A DNA stretch of 64,000 nucleotides from Ferruginibacter sp. (GCA_017983695.1 JAGOAX010000004.1:336538-400537), one strand, 5' to 3'. Positions 35,330-44,696 are shown, counted from the first letter of the stretch. Notes: a model not told the origin generated them from the sequence alone. Numbers and translations: made by a program.

Positions 35330-35340
35330 AATATAAACTA

Positions 35341-35397
35341 TGAAATATAAATGTAGAGCAATTCATCATTCATCATTTATAGTTCATCACTAACTAC
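35341..35397. repeat. Family D repeat before the symporter
   Basis: AATTCATCATTCATCATTTA and TAGTTCATCAC form short tandem ATTCATC units directly before the symporter ATG, as in the families upstream of 4536 and 21486. Confidence 0.55.
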
Positions 35398-36987
35398 ATG
35401 AACAAAATCTACGATAAACTAACAGGACTCGACTTCACTATCGTTGCAATATATCTTGTTGCGTTATTAATCATTGGTTATATCGCCAGCTTCCGCAACA
35501 AAAAGAAAGACGAAACATTGTTCATGGCGGGCAACTCACTCAACTGGTATAATATCGGTTTTAATATGTGGGGAACAAATGTGGGGCCATCATCTTTGCT
35601 GGCATTTGCAAGCATTGGTTATACCGCCGGTATTGTGGGTGGCAATTTTGAATGGTATGCGTTTGTTTTTTTATTGTTGCTGGCCATGGTGTTTGCACCA
35701 CGGTACATTGCAAGCAAGGTAAGCACCATGCCCGAGTTTATGGGCAAGCGCTACGGAAAAAGCACACAGGATATTTTAGCTGGCTATGCACTCATAAAAA
35801 TATTGATCAGCTGGTTATCACTGGGATTATTCAGCGGCGGCATTTTAGTGCGGCAGATTTTAGATATCCCTATGTGGCAGTCTACTATTGTGCTGGTGGC
35901 ATTTGCAGGGTTGTTCACTTTTATGGGTGGATTAAAAGCCATTGCAAGAGTGAATGTTTTTCAAATGATATTGCTTATTGTTGTTTCACTTACGTTAACT
36001 TTTTTAGGATTAAGAGAGATCGGCGGCATCAGTGCATTGATTGATAAAACTCCGGCTAACTTTTGGAATTTAACAAGGCCTGCATCCGACCCGGGTTATC
36101 CCTGGCATGCATTGCTGTTGGGATATCCTGTTTCGGCAGTAGCATTTTTCTGTACCGACCAAAGTATGGTGCAGAGTGTGCTCGGTGCAAAAAATTTAAA
36201 GCAGGGGCAACTCGGAGTAAATTTTATCGGCTGGTTAAAAGTATTGGCATTACCCATGTTTATTTTACCGGGCATTATTTGTTATGTGTTGTATCCAAAT
36301 ATTGGCGATGATAAACTGGCTTATATGACCATGGTGACCAATTTATTTCCTTCCGGATTAAATGGTTTGGTTATTTGTGTGCTCATTGCAGTATTGGTGG
36401 CAACTATCGGTTCATCGTTAAATGCACTAAGCACTGTGTTTACAAAAGATATTTATGTAAACAACATTAATAAAAATGCAACAGTAAAACAGCAGGTAAA
36501 TGTTGGCCGCATGGTAGTAATTGCCGGTTGTGTGTTAGCTGTATTAATGGCCATTGCGCTGGATAATATAGAAGGAAAAACATTGTTTGATATCTTTCAA
36601 TCGATACTCGGTTATTTAGCGCCGCCGCTGGCCGTGACTTTTTTATTAAGTGTATTCTGGAAACGTACAACAAAGCTGGCTGTTAATTTAATTTTGTCAG
36701 CAGGTTCTGCAGTAAGTCTTTTTGTGGGTATGCTTAATTTATGGATCATGCCGCCTAACACAACCACCGGCGAAAACCTGTGGTGGCCGCATTATTTTTT
36801 AGTGTCTTTTTATTTGTTTGCTTTTTTGTTTGTGTCGGCCATTATAATTTCTTTGGCAGATAATAATAAAGTAAAAGCAGCTATTGAAGAAAACGAAATA
36901 CCCAAAACCAGCAGGCAGGTAAAAATTTTATTCGCCTTACTGGGATTAGTAATTTTAAGTTTATACCTCATTTTCAATTTTCATTAA
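35398..36987 (+). CDS. Sodium:solute symporter (SSS family)
   Basis: This 529-residue membrane protein has about 13-14 hydrophobic helices. SSS motifs include GTNVGPSSLLAFASIGYTAG, STMPEFMGKRYGKST, GGLKAIARVNVFQM and GSSLNALSTVFTKDIY. It differs clearly from the symporters at 15213 and 22638 and is closer to the sugar/inositol-type SSS proteins. The substrate is unknown; a neutral or acidic monosaccharide from the exported enzymes is likely. The next gene starts 1 nt after its stop. Confidence 0.88.
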   Translation: MNKIYDKLTGLDFTIVAIYLVALLIIGYIASFRNKKKDETLFMAGNSLNWYNIGFNMWGTNVGPSSLLAFASIGYTAGIVGGNFEWYAFVFLLLLAMVFAPRYIASKVSTMPEFMGKRYGKSTQDILAGYALIKILISWLSLGLFSGGILVRQILDIPMWQSTIVLVAFAGLFTFMGGLKAIARVNVFQMILLIVVSLTLTFLGLREIGGISALIDKTPANFWNLTRPASDPGYPWHALLLGYPVSAVAFFCTDQSMVQSVLGAKNLKQGQLGVNFIGWLKVLALPMFILPGIICYVLYPNIGDDKLAYMTMVTNLFPSGLNGLVICVLIAVLVATIGSSLNALSTVFTKDIYVNNINKNATVKQQVNVGRMVVIAGCVLAVLMAIALDNIEGKTLFDIFQSILGYLAPPLAVTFLLSVFWKRTTKLAVNLILSAGSAVSLFVGMLNLWIMPPNTTTGENLWWPHYFLVSFYLFAFLFVSAIIISLADNNKVKAAIEENEIPKTSRQVKILFALLGLVILSLYLIFNFH

Positions 36988-36988
36988 T

Positions 36989-39178
36989 ATGAACACAAAT
37001 AAAATCAAAAGGCAAAATTCAAAATTCAAAAAGCAAGTAGTATTTTTTGCCTTTTTACTTTTTACTTTTTATTTTTCTTCCGCCCAAACCTGGATCTGGT
37101 ATCCCGGCGATTTTGAGATCAACCTCGCCAACAAAATGCAGAACCGCCGTACTGACCGCAATACTTTCTTTCCACCTTTTTGGAAAATGGATGCCCATTA
37201 TGTGCTGATGGATTTTCATAAAGTATTTGATCTGAAAGCACCGGAAGAAATTACTGTGTATGCAGAAGGAACATTTAATTTAAAATTAGATGGGAATGCT
37301 GTTGAAAGCGGCGTAAATAAAATAACTGTGCCAGCCGGTAAGCATAAAATAAATGTAAAGGTTTGGAACGAAGCTAGTGCGCCAGCTATTTATGTTACAG
37401 GGAAAACCATTAAAAGTGATAATACCTGGCTGGTAACTTTTGAGGACAAGGAATGGATCGACGAAAGTGGTAAAACATCCGATATCTCAGCCACCAAATG
37501 GCTTAATGCCGGCAGCTGGAATTTTAATTCGCCATCACAACTGCCATCACAATTCAAATTGCCAACAAGGCCATTGCCGGCGGTTACCAAAACTGTCAGC
37601 AACAATTCAATGCTGGTAGATTTTGGTAAGGAAACCTTTGGTTTCTTAAAGCTGCACAATCTTAAAGGCAATGGAAAAATTTCCATCTACTATGGCGAAA
37701 GCAAAGAAGAAGCATTGGATGCAGCCGAAGCAATGACGCTGGACAGGTTAACGATTAACAGGGTAATACCAATAGATTCTGTGATGCCTTTGTCAAAAGC
37801 ATTTCGTTATGTAAATATTGTACGGGAAAGTGATGCTGTTTCTTTTGATGAGGTGAGTATGCTGTACGAGTATGCTAATGTAAAGCAACGGGGCAGTTTT
37901 AAATGCAGTGATGAAGAAATAAACAAAATCCTTGAAGTGGCTAAATACACTTTGGAATTAAACACCAGAGAATTTTTTATTGACGGCATTAAAAGAGACC
38001 GCTGGGTGTGGAGCGGCGATGCATTGCAAAGCTACCTGATGAATTATTACTCTTATTTTGATAACCCAACTGTAACTAGAACCATACAGGCTTTGCGTGG
38101 CAAAGACCCTGTTACGGCTCACATCAACACCATTGTTGATTATACCTTTTACTGGTTCATCAGTGTGTACGATTATTATCTTTTTACTGGCGATAAAAAA
38201 TTTATCGAACAGATTTATCCCAAAATGCAGACGATGATGGACTATTGCCTGAGCCGCCGCAATAAAAACGGGCTGATTGAAGGCTTAAGCGGCGACTGGA
38301 CATTTATTGACTGGGCCGCAGGCCTCAGTAAGAAAGGGGAAATAAGTTTTGAACAAATGCTTTTTGCAAGAAGTCTGGAGTCTATGAGTCTATGTGCAAA
38401 TATTGTAAATGATAAAACCAATGCGGCTTCTTATAAAAAACTGGCAACAGATTTAAAAGCAAAAGTATTTTCACTTTATTGGAACAGTCAGAAGCAGGCA
38501 TTAGTTCACAGTCGTGTAAATGGTAAACAAACAGAAAATGTAACCCGTTATGCCAATATGTTTGGCATCTTCTTTAATTATTTTACTGAAGCTCAAAAGC
38601 AGCAGGTAAAAAAATCGGTGTTGCTGAATGATAACATTCAAAAGATTACCACGCCTTATATGCGGTTTTACGAGCTGGAAGCATTAAGTGCAATGGGTGA
38701 GCAGGCATTTGTATTAAAAGAAATGAAATCGTATTGGGGTGGTATGCTCAATTTAGGTGCTACCAGTTTTTGGGAAGAGTACAATCCAACCAAAAACGGT
38801 ACAGAACATTTAGCCATGTATGGGCGTAAATTTGGAAAGAGTTTGTGTCATGCCTGGGGCGCCAGTCCAATTTATTTGTTGGGTAAATATTATTTAGGTG
38901 TTAGTCCTACCAGGGCTGGTTATGAAACTTACACTGTACAACCACAATTGGGCGGTTTGCAATGGATGCAGGGCAAAGTGCCCACACCGGACGGAGATAT
39001 TGAAGTGTATATGAGTGAAAGCGAAATAAAAATTACGGGTGCTTGTGGCACAGGTATATTGAAATTTAAAAGTAAAAGCAAACCGACGACAGTAGATGGC
39101 AATTTTACTGATAAAGGCAATGGGAACTATGAGTTGGTGATAGAGAAGGGAAAAGGATATACAATAAATTATAAATAA
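36989..39178 (+). CDS. Exported GH78-like alpha-L-rhamnosidase-related protein
   Basis: This 729-residue protein has a signal peptide whose hydrophobic part (VVFFAFLLFTFYFSSAQ) is encoded by the right arm of an A/T-rich inverted repeat (37007-37055). After an N-terminal beta domain (TWIWYPGDFEINLANKMQNR) comes the six-hairpin rhamnosidase domain: EFFIDGIKRDRWVWSGDALQ corresponds to the DCPxRxERxxWxGD region, and ATSFWEEYNPTKNG to the later acidic motif. It is shorter than the GH78 at 10517 and of a different subgroup. Alpha-L-rhamnosidase activity is likely but not certain. Confidence 0.8.
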   Translation: MNTNKIKRQNSKFKKQVVFFAFLLFTFYFSSAQTWIWYPGDFEINLANKMQNRRTDRNTFFPPFWKMDAHYVLMDFHKVFDLKAPEEITVYAEGTFNLKLDGNAVESGVNKITVPAGKHKINVKVWNEASAPAIYVTGKTIKSDNTWLVTFEDKEWIDESGKTSDISATKWLNAGSWNFNSPSQLPSQFKLPTRPLPAVTKTVSNNSMLVDFGKETFGFLKLHNLKGNGKISIYYGESKEEALDAAEAMTLDRLTINRVIPIDSVMPLSKAFRYVNIVRESDAVSFDEVSMLYEYANVKQRGSFKCSDEEINKILEVAKYTLELNTREFFIDGIKRDRWVWSGDALQSYLMNYYSYFDNPTVTRTIQALRGKDPVTAHINTIVDYTFYWFISVYDYYLFTGDKKFIEQIYPKMQTMMDYCLSRRNKNGLIEGLSGDWTFIDWAAGLSKKGEISFEQMLFARSLESMSLCANIVNDKTNAASYKKLATDLKAKVFSLYWNSQKQALVHSRVNGKQTENVTRYANMFGIFFNYFTEAQKQQVKKSVLLNDNIQKITTPYMRFYELEALSAMGEQAFVLKEMKSYWGGMLNLGATSFWEEYNPTKNGTEHLAMYGRKFGKSLCHAWGASPIYLLGKYYLGVSPTRAGYETYTVQPQLGGLQWMQGKVPTPDGDIEVYMSESEIKITGACGTGILKFKSKSKPTTVDGNFTDKGNGNYELVIEKGKGYTINYK
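37007..37055. repeat. AAAAGGCAAAA inverted repeat inside signal-peptide codons
   Basis: AAAAGGCAAAA (37007-37017) and TTTTGCCTTTT (37045-37055) are perfect 11-bp arms within codons 7-23 of the gene at 36989. This is the pattern of an intergenic repeat, yet it lies in coding sequence. Confidence 0.7.
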
Positions 39179-39179
39179 A

Positions 39180-39257
39180 ATTAGCTCAAAGATTACACAG
39201 ATATTCACAGGTTAATCCTTACCCGTGTTAATAAGAGAAATCTGTGAGAAAATTAAC
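39180..39257. repeat. Dispersed repeat family B, copy 3
   Basis: CTCAAAGATTACACAGATAT, then TCACAGGTTAATCC, then GTGTTAATAAGAGAAATCTG followed by TGAG. It fills the gap before the GH127 gene; the long frame starting at 39225 begins inside this repeat and was not used. Confidence 0.65.
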
Positions 39258-41267
39258 ATGAAAAAAATATTAATCATAATAACCATCCTACTCTCACAAA
39301 ATGTGATGTCGCAAAACGGCCTGGTCAACACCATGCAAAGCCCACACGCCAAACTCAACAGCGTTGGCATGAGCGATGTGCAATGGACAAAAGGTTTTTG
39401 GGCCGAACGTTTTCAGGTATGTAAAGATTCGATGGTGCCGCATTTGTGGGCTACATACACCAGCAAAGACATGTGTTATGCCTTTCAAAATTTCAGAGTT
39501 GCCGCAGGTTTAGACAGCGGCCGTTTCCGCGGCCCTTCTTTTCATGATGGCGATTTTTATAAAACGCTGGAAGCGGTTGCCGCTTTGTACGCCTCAACTA
39601 AAGATAAAAAATTAGATGCGATGATGGATGAAGCGGTTGCAGTAATTGCAAAAGCTCAAAAAGAAGATGGTTATATCTATACCAAGTCGATCATTGAACA
39701 AAAGAAAACAGGCAAGAAAGAAATGTTTGATGATAAATTAAGTTTTGAGGCCTACAATTTCGGACATTTAATGACGGCCGCCTGTGTGCATTACCGTGCA
39801 ACAGGAAAAACAAATTTATTGGAGGTAGCAAAGAAAGCCACAGACTTCTTAATTCATTTTTACAATACCGCCACAGCAGAGCAGGCACGCAATGCAATTT
39901 GTCCCTCCCACTACATGGGCATTACAGAAATGTATCGGACCACAAGAGATAAAAAATATTTAGAGCTCGTAAAAAAATTAATTGATATCCGGGGCATGAG
40001 CGAAGGCAGCGATGATAACAGCGACCGCTTACCCTTTCGCCAGATGAAAGAAGTGAATGGCCATGCAGTAAGAGCCAATTATTTATTTGCAGGCGTGGCA
40101 GATGTATATGCCGAAACAGGTGATGAAACTTTACTGCATACCTTAAACCTGATGTGGGATGATGTGGTGAATCATAAAATGTATGTTACCGGTGGTTGCG
40201 GTGCGTTGTACGATGGCTTATCATTAGAAGGGATTTCTTACAAACCAGATTCTATACAAAAGATACAGCAGGCATACGGCAAAGATTACCAGTTGCCGAA
40301 TAAAACAGCGCACAATGAAACCTGCGCCAATATAGGTAATGTATTATGGAACTGGCGCATGCTGCAATTGACCGGCAACGCAAAGTATGCCGATGTGATG
40401 GAACTCTCTTTGTACAACAGTGTGTTAAGTGGTATCAGTATGGATGGTAATAAATTCTTTTACACCAATCCATTGGCAGCAGCAAAAGATTATCCTTATG
40501 ATCTGAGATGGAGTGGTGGTCGTTCAAAATATATCAGCAAGAGCAATTGCTGTCCGCCTAACACTATACGCACTATTGCGGAAGTTAATGATTACATGTA
40601 CAGCATTGGCGAAAAAGGTTTGTACATCAATATGTATGGCGGCAATGTGTTGAACACAGAATTACATGACGGTACAAAATTAAAACTGGAGCAAACCACC
40701 AATTATCCCTGGGACGGAAAAATTACAGTGACCATAAAAGAAGCAACAAAAGATGTGGTGAATATTTACTTAAGAATTCCGGGCTGGAACAAAGGCTATA
40801 GCTTAAAGATCAATAATTCATTTCCAAAAGTAAGGGATATGGAAAACGGCTATGTAATTGCAGGAAGGCAGTGGAAAGCAGGTGATAAAATTGAACTGGA
40901 GTTGAATATGCCTGCAACTTTACTGGAAAGTAATCCTTTGGTAGAAGAAACGAAGAACCAGGTAACAGTAAAGCGTGGGCCAATTGTATATTGTTTAGAG
41001 TCGGCAGATCTGCCACAGCAAAATGTCTTTAATGTATTGATCCCTTCATCCATAAAATTGCAACCGGTACCAATGAAAATTGATAATTGCAATGTGATGG
41101 CATTAACTGGTGATGCAATGGTATTACAAAACAGCAACTGGAAAAATACATTGTATAAAGAAGTGAATACAAAAACAACACCCGTAAAAATAAAACTGAT
41201 TCCTTATTATGCATGGGCTAACAGGGGGCAAACGGATATGACGGTATGGATGCCGTTGATACGATGA
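39258..41267 (+). CDS. Exported GH127 glycoside hydrolase (beta-L-arabinofuranosidase / aceric acid hydrolase family)
   Basis: This 669-residue protein has a signal peptide (KILIIITILLSQNVMSQ). The (alpha/alpha)6 barrel carries all four zinc ligands of GH127: E354 and C356 in NETCANIGN, and C431-C432 in SNCCPPNTIR. In this family a zinc-bound cysteine is the nucleophile. Characterised members remove beta-L-arabinofuranose, and one RG-II enzyme of Bacteroides removes aceric acid. The start at ATG 39258 follows repeat B. Its position directly before a RuBisCO-like protein and an acid-sugar kinase favours a branched or acidic sugar as product; this is inference. Confidence 0.88.
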   Translation: MKKILIIITILLSQNVMSQNGLVNTMQSPHAKLNSVGMSDVQWTKGFWAERFQVCKDSMVPHLWATYTSKDMCYAFQNFRVAAGLDSGRFRGPSFHDGDFYKTLEAVAALYASTKDKKLDAMMDEAVAVIAKAQKEDGYIYTKSIIEQKKTGKKEMFDDKLSFEAYNFGHLMTAACVHYRATGKTNLLEVAKKATDFLIHFYNTATAEQARNAICPSHYMGITEMYRTTRDKKYLELVKKLIDIRGMSEGSDDNSDRLPFRQMKEVNGHAVRANYLFAGVADVYAETGDETLLHTLNLMWDDVVNHKMYVTGGCGALYDGLSLEGISYKPDSIQKIQQAYGKDYQLPNKTAHNETCANIGNVLWNWRMLQLTGNAKYADVMELSLYNSVLSGISMDGNKFFYTNPLAAAKDYPYDLRWSGGRSKYISKSNCCPPNTIRTIAEVNDYMYSIGEKGLYINMYGGNVLNTELHDGTKLKLEQTTNYPWDGKITVTIKEATKDVVNIYLRIPGWNKGYSLKINNSFPKVRDMENGYVIAGRQWKAGDKIELELNMPATLLESNPLVEETKNQVTVKRGPIVYCLESADLPQQNVFNVLIPSSIKLQPVPMKIDNCNVMALTGDAMVLQNSNWKNTLYKEVNTKTTPVKIKLIPYYAWANRGQTDMTVWMPLIR

Positions 41268-41391
41268 TTTATTATTTGCCGGCATTAGTGCCTTGATTGG
41301 ATTGAAGTGGCGACGCTCCATTCAAAAAAATAATTACAATTGAGCATGAAAAAATCTGTGTTAATCTGATAAATCTGTGAGATAAATAAAA
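41268..41391. repeat. Dispersed repeat family B, copy 4 (41346-41384), and intergenic sequence
   Basis: AAAAATCTGTGTTAATCTGA, then TAAATCTGTGAGATAAAT, ends 7 nt before the start of the RuBisCO-like gene. The first 75 nt contain no gene or clear promoter. Confidence 0.65.
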
Positions 41392-42636
41392 ATGGAAAGA
41401 ATAACCGCAACATACTTTATCGAAACACCTTTCGCACCTGAAAAGGCAGCAGCCGTTTTAGCAGGAGAGCAATCATCGGGCACATTTGTAGCCGTGCCCG
41501 GCGAAACAGAAGAATTGAAGCAACGATTTGCTGCAAGAGTGGAAAGTATTGATCTGTTGGAAACAGTAAGCGAGCCCGCTATCCCCGGTGCAACAAGCCC
41601 AACAGGAAAGTATAACCGGGCAATGGTAACAGTGAGCTGGAGTATTGAAAACTTTGGGTACAACCTGCCGGTTTTAATTTCCACCCTGCAGGGAAATTTA
41701 TACGAGATAAAACAGTTCACCGGGTTGAAGCTGATGGATATTGAACTGCCAGCATCATTCGGTGAACATTATAGCGGTCCCGCATTTGGTATTGATGGTT
41801 GCAGAAAATTAACTGGTGCAAATCACCGGCCATTGATTGGCACCATCATTAAACCTTCTATTGGTTTATCCATTGAACAAACAGCAGATATTGTAAAAAC
41901 TTTAGCCACAGCAGGAATAGATTTTATTAAAGACGATGAGTTATTATCTTCCTCCGCTAACTCTAATTTTAATGATAGGGTTGATGCAGTAATGAAAGTG
42001 ATCAACGCACATGCAGATTCAACGGGAAAGAAAGTAATGTTTGCTTTTAATATCAGCGGCGAGGTAGATGAAATGCTGCAACGCTACGAAAAAATTGTAA
42101 ACGCTGGCGGCACTTGCGCCATGATCAGCATCAACAGCGTTGGCTTAGCTGGTACAAAAAAGATATGCGATCAAAAACAACTGGCTATTCATGGTCATCG
42201 TAATGGCTGGGGTATGTTAACACGCCATCCATTATTGGGAATAGATTTTAAAGCCTATCAAAAATTATGGCGGCTGGCAGGTGTGGATCAATTGCACGTG
42301 AATGGCATTCAAAATAAATTTTGGGAGGCTGATGATAGCGTGGTGCATTCTATTGAAGCTTGCTTAACGCCGATGTACGATCATAAAACAGTAATGCCGG
42401 TAGTTTCATCCGGGCAATGGGGCGGACAAGCTTTTGAAACTTACCGCCGCACAAAAACTGTTGATCTTTTATATATGGCAGGTGGCGGCATCATGGCGCA
42501 TCCGATGGGAGCAGCGGCTGGTGTTATTGCTTTGCAGCAGGCATGGAAAGCAGCAGTGGATGGGTTGAGTTTGGAAGAAGCAGCGAATCAATATCCGGAA
42601 TTTAAAAAATCAGTAGAAAAATTTGGCAGCAAATAA
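41392..42636 (+). CDS. RuBisCO-like protein (decarboxylase/transcarboxylase type, OiaC/OiaX-like)
   Basis: This 414-residue protein has the RuBisCO large-subunit fold. Key residues align: K154 in IIKPSIGL (site of RuBisCO K175), the carbamate/metal cluster K180-D-D182-E183 in FIKDDELLS, the HGHRNG segment with H267/H269, and K309 in GIQNKFWE near the loop-6 lysine position. It is shorter than RuBisCO and is followed by a DUF1537 kinase. Known RLPs with this partner act on 3-oxo-isoapionate-4-phosphate in D-apiose catabolism, as decarboxylase or transcarboxylase/hydrolase. Enolase- or isomerase-type RLPs of methionine salvage are less likely, since no such genes are near. Confidence 0.88.
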   Translation: MERITATYFIETPFAPEKAAAVLAGEQSSGTFVAVPGETEELKQRFAARVESIDLLETVSEPAIPGATSPTGKYNRAMVTVSWSIENFGYNLPVLISTLQGNLYEIKQFTGLKLMDIELPASFGEHYSGPAFGIDGCRKLTGANHRPLIGTIIKPSIGLSIEQTADIVKTLATAGIDFIKDDELLSSSANSNFNDRVDAVMKVINAHADSTGKKVMFAFNISGEVDEMLQRYEKIVNAGGTCAMISINSVGLAGTKKICDQKQLAIHGHRNGWGMLTRHPLLGIDFKAYQKLWRLAGVDQLHVNGIQNKFWEADDSVVHSIEACLTPMYDHKTVMPVVSSGQWGGQAFETYRRTKTVDLLYMAGGGIMAHPMGAAAGVIALQQAWKAAVDGLSLEEAANQYPEFKKSVEKFGSK

Positions 42637-43924
42637 AAATATATTACTCGCTTTTTACGGAGATGATTTCACCGGTTCTACTGATGCATTAGAATTCATC
42701 AGCAGGGCAGGTGCAAAAACTATTTTGTTTACAGAACCGCCAACAGCGGAGCAATTAAAGGCATTCCCGGATTTGGATGCATACGGTGTGGCAGGAATGA
42801 CAAGGGCTTTGTCGCCGGAGGAAATGGAAAAAATATTACTGCCCGCCTTTGAACAAATGAAAACAAGTGGTGCCAGACATGTGCATTATAAAGTATGTTC
42901 TACGTTTGATTCATCAGCAACTGTTGGCAGCATTGGTAAAGCCATTGATTGTGGGGCAACCATTTTTCAAAACAAAATAATTCCTGTGCTGGGTGGTTCG
43001 CCTTCATTGGGCAGGTATTGTTTGTACGGTAATTTGTTTGCAAGGATGGGGATTGGCAGCAATGGAAAGATTTATCGCTTAGACAGGCATCCAAGTATGA
43101 GCAAACATCCTGTTACACCTGCGGATGAAAGTGATTTGCGTATGCATCTGGGTAAACAAACGAATAAAAAATTCGGGTTGATAGATGTATTGCAATTAGA
43201 TAAACCGGTTAATGAATGGGGTAATGATTTGGCAGAAAATGAAGAAGTTGTCTTGATTGATGCATTGCATGAATCTCAATTGATAAAAATTGGAGAGTGG
43301 GTTAATGGATTAAGAACTACTACGCAATTTTCTGTTGGCGGTTCAGGCATTGAAGCAGCATTGGGCAATTACTGGAACGAAAAAGGTTTGCTGAAACAAA
43401 GAACTGCATGGCAGAAAATAGAGAAAGCAAATCCATTATTAGTGATGTCGGGCAGTTGCTCACCCATAACGGCTGCACAAATCGCTTTTGCCAAAGCAAA
43501 CGGCTTTGCAGAAGTGGAGTTGGATGCAGTTAAGATCTGCAATGACGAAATAGCTGAATCAGCAGTGTTTGACAAAATAAACAGGCTGCTGCAACAGCAA
43601 AAAAATCTCATTGTTCATACCGGCCAAAAGACGATCAACAATCTGTCTTCTGAAAAACTGGGAACAGCATTGGGTAACATTGCAAGGCAGGCCGTTGAAA
43701 AAAATAATTTGCAAAGGGTGGTGATTGCCGGCGGCGACACCAGTAGTTATGCAGCAAGAGCAATGGGAATTGATGCAGTGGAAATGATTGCGCCGCTGGT
43801 GACTGGTGCGCCACTGTGTAAAGCCATTTCTAACAATAAAAGTATTAACGGGTTAGAAGTAAATTTTAAAGGCGGACAAGTTGGGAGTGAAAATTATTTT
43901 GAACTGTTGTTGAATGGTGAATAG
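42623..43924 (+). CDS. DUF1537 acid-sugar kinase (OiaK-like)
   Basis: This 433-residue protein has the N-terminal motif FYGDDFTGSTDALEF, the substrate segment HYKVCSTFDSSATVGSIG and the C-terminal nucleotide motif VVIAGGDTSSYAA. It starts at TTG 42623, inside the end of the RuBisCO-like gene (14-nt overlap), so the two proteins are made together. Phosphorylation of an oxo-acid sugar, as by 3-oxo-isoapionate kinase, would supply the substrate of the RuBisCO-like protein. It is longer and clearly different from the DUF1537 kinase at 21486, which pairs with PdxA2. Confidence 0.88.
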   Translation: MAANKNILLAFYGDDFTGSTDALEFISRAGAKTILFTEPPTAEQLKAFPDLDAYGVAGMTRALSPEEMEKILLPAFEQMKTSGARHVHYKVCSTFDSSATVGSIGKAIDCGATIFQNKIIPVLGGSPSLGRYCLYGNLFARMGIGSNGKIYRLDRHPSMSKHPVTPADESDLRMHLGKQTNKKFGLIDVLQLDKPVNEWGNDLAENEEVVLIDALHESQLIKIGEWVNGLRTTTQFSVGGSGIEAALGNYWNEKGLLKQRTAWQKIEKANPLLVMSGSCSPITAAQIAFAKANGFAEVELDAVKICNDEIAESAVFDKINRLLQQQKNLIVHTGQKTINNLSSEKLGTALGNIARQAVEKNNLQRVVIAGGDTSSYAARAMGIDAVEMIAPLVTGAPLCKAISNNKSINGLEVNFKGGQVGSENYFELLLNGE

Positions 43925-43990
43925 CATTACTGCAGTACAAGAGTGCGACGCCAATGAAGACGAACAAAGAAATCCAGCCCGGCCCAAAAA
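43923..43990 (+). repeat. Dispersed repeat family A, copy 6
   Basis: CAGTACAAGAGTGCGACGCC, then AATGAAGACGAAC, ending GGCCCAAAAAAATT. It lies between the kinase stop and the racemase-fold gene; the in-frame ATG at 43954 belongs to the repeat. Confidence 0.65.
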
Positions 43991-44013
43991 AATTAAAAAC
44001 GCAAACAAAAAAT

Positions 44014-44688
44014 ATGTCAAAAAAAACATTAGGACTCGTTCATACTTCGGCAACGCTTGTACCGGTATTTGCTGAACTCTGCAGTAAATATTTACCCGGC
44101 GTAAAAGTCTTCAACATTGTTGACGACAGCCTGATAAAAAACACCATTGCCTGCGGTGAGTTAACAGCATCAACAAGTAAACGAGTGGTGAACTACGCTG
44201 CATCCGCAGAAGAAGCCGGAGCAGATTATATTTTGTTCACCTGTTCATCAATTGGCCCTGCAGTAGAAACGGCGGCAACATTAACCGGTGTGCCGGTGTT
44301 ACGGGTAGACCAGCCCATGGCAGATAAAGCCGTACAAACTGGTAAGCGCATTGGCGTAATTGCAACACTGTCAACAACACTTGAACCAACAAGTGATTTA
44401 GTAAGAAGAAGAGCCATTGTTGCTGGAAAAGAAATTGAATTGAAAGCTGTGTTGTGCGAAGGAGCATTTGATGCATTGATGAGTGGAGATACAGCTACAC
44501 ATGATAAAAAAGTAGGCGATGCATTAAAGCAGTTGGTAAACGAAGTAGATGTAATTGTATTAGCCCAAGCATCAATGGCAAGAGTAGTGGATGCATTGAC
44601 AGAAGCAGAAAAGAGAGTCCCGATACTGGCCAGTCCGCCAATAGCAATGGAATTTTTAGCAACTCAATTTAATACTTCTAAACTTTAA
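44014..44688 (+). CDS. Asp/Glu/hydantoin racemase superfamily protein
   Basis: Starting at ATG 44014 gives 224 residues (MSKKTLGLVHTS...). The earlier in-frame ATG 43954 would add 20 residues encoded by repeat A. The fold has the N-terminal GLVHTSATLVP strand, the first catalytic-cysteine loop FTCSSIG (C77) and GKRIGVIATL. The second cysteine expected in the C-terminal half is absent: the matching loop is VLAQASMARV. A two-base racemase mechanism is therefore unlikely, and an isomerase, lyase or decarboxylase role using one cysteine is possible. It lies in an operon with the RuBisCO-like protein, the kinase and a transporter. Confidence 0.8.
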   Translation: MSKKTLGLVHTSATLVPVFAELCSKYLPGVKVFNIVDDSLIKNTIACGELTASTSKRVVNYAASAEEAGADYILFTCSSIGPAVETAATLTGVPVLRVDQPMADKAVQTGKRIGVIATLSTTLEPTSDLVRRRAIVAGKEIELKAVLCEGAFDALMSGDTATHDKKVGDALKQLVNEVDVIVLAQASMARVVDALTEAEKRVPILASPPIAMEFLATQFNTSKL

Positions 44689-44696
44689 GACTCTAA

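Noticed and set aside
35652..36044. 130-residue + strand ORF inside the symporter
   Set aside because: Alternative frame of a conserved SSS gene; no recognisable domain.
41392..42636. True RuBisCO (Calvin cycle)
   Set aside because: It is too short, has no small-subunit or phosphoribulokinase gene nearby and sits with a DUF1537 kinase.
43954..44013. N-terminal extension of the racemase-fold protein from ATG 43954
   Set aside because: The added 20 residues are encoded by repeat family A and do not resemble the family N-terminus.
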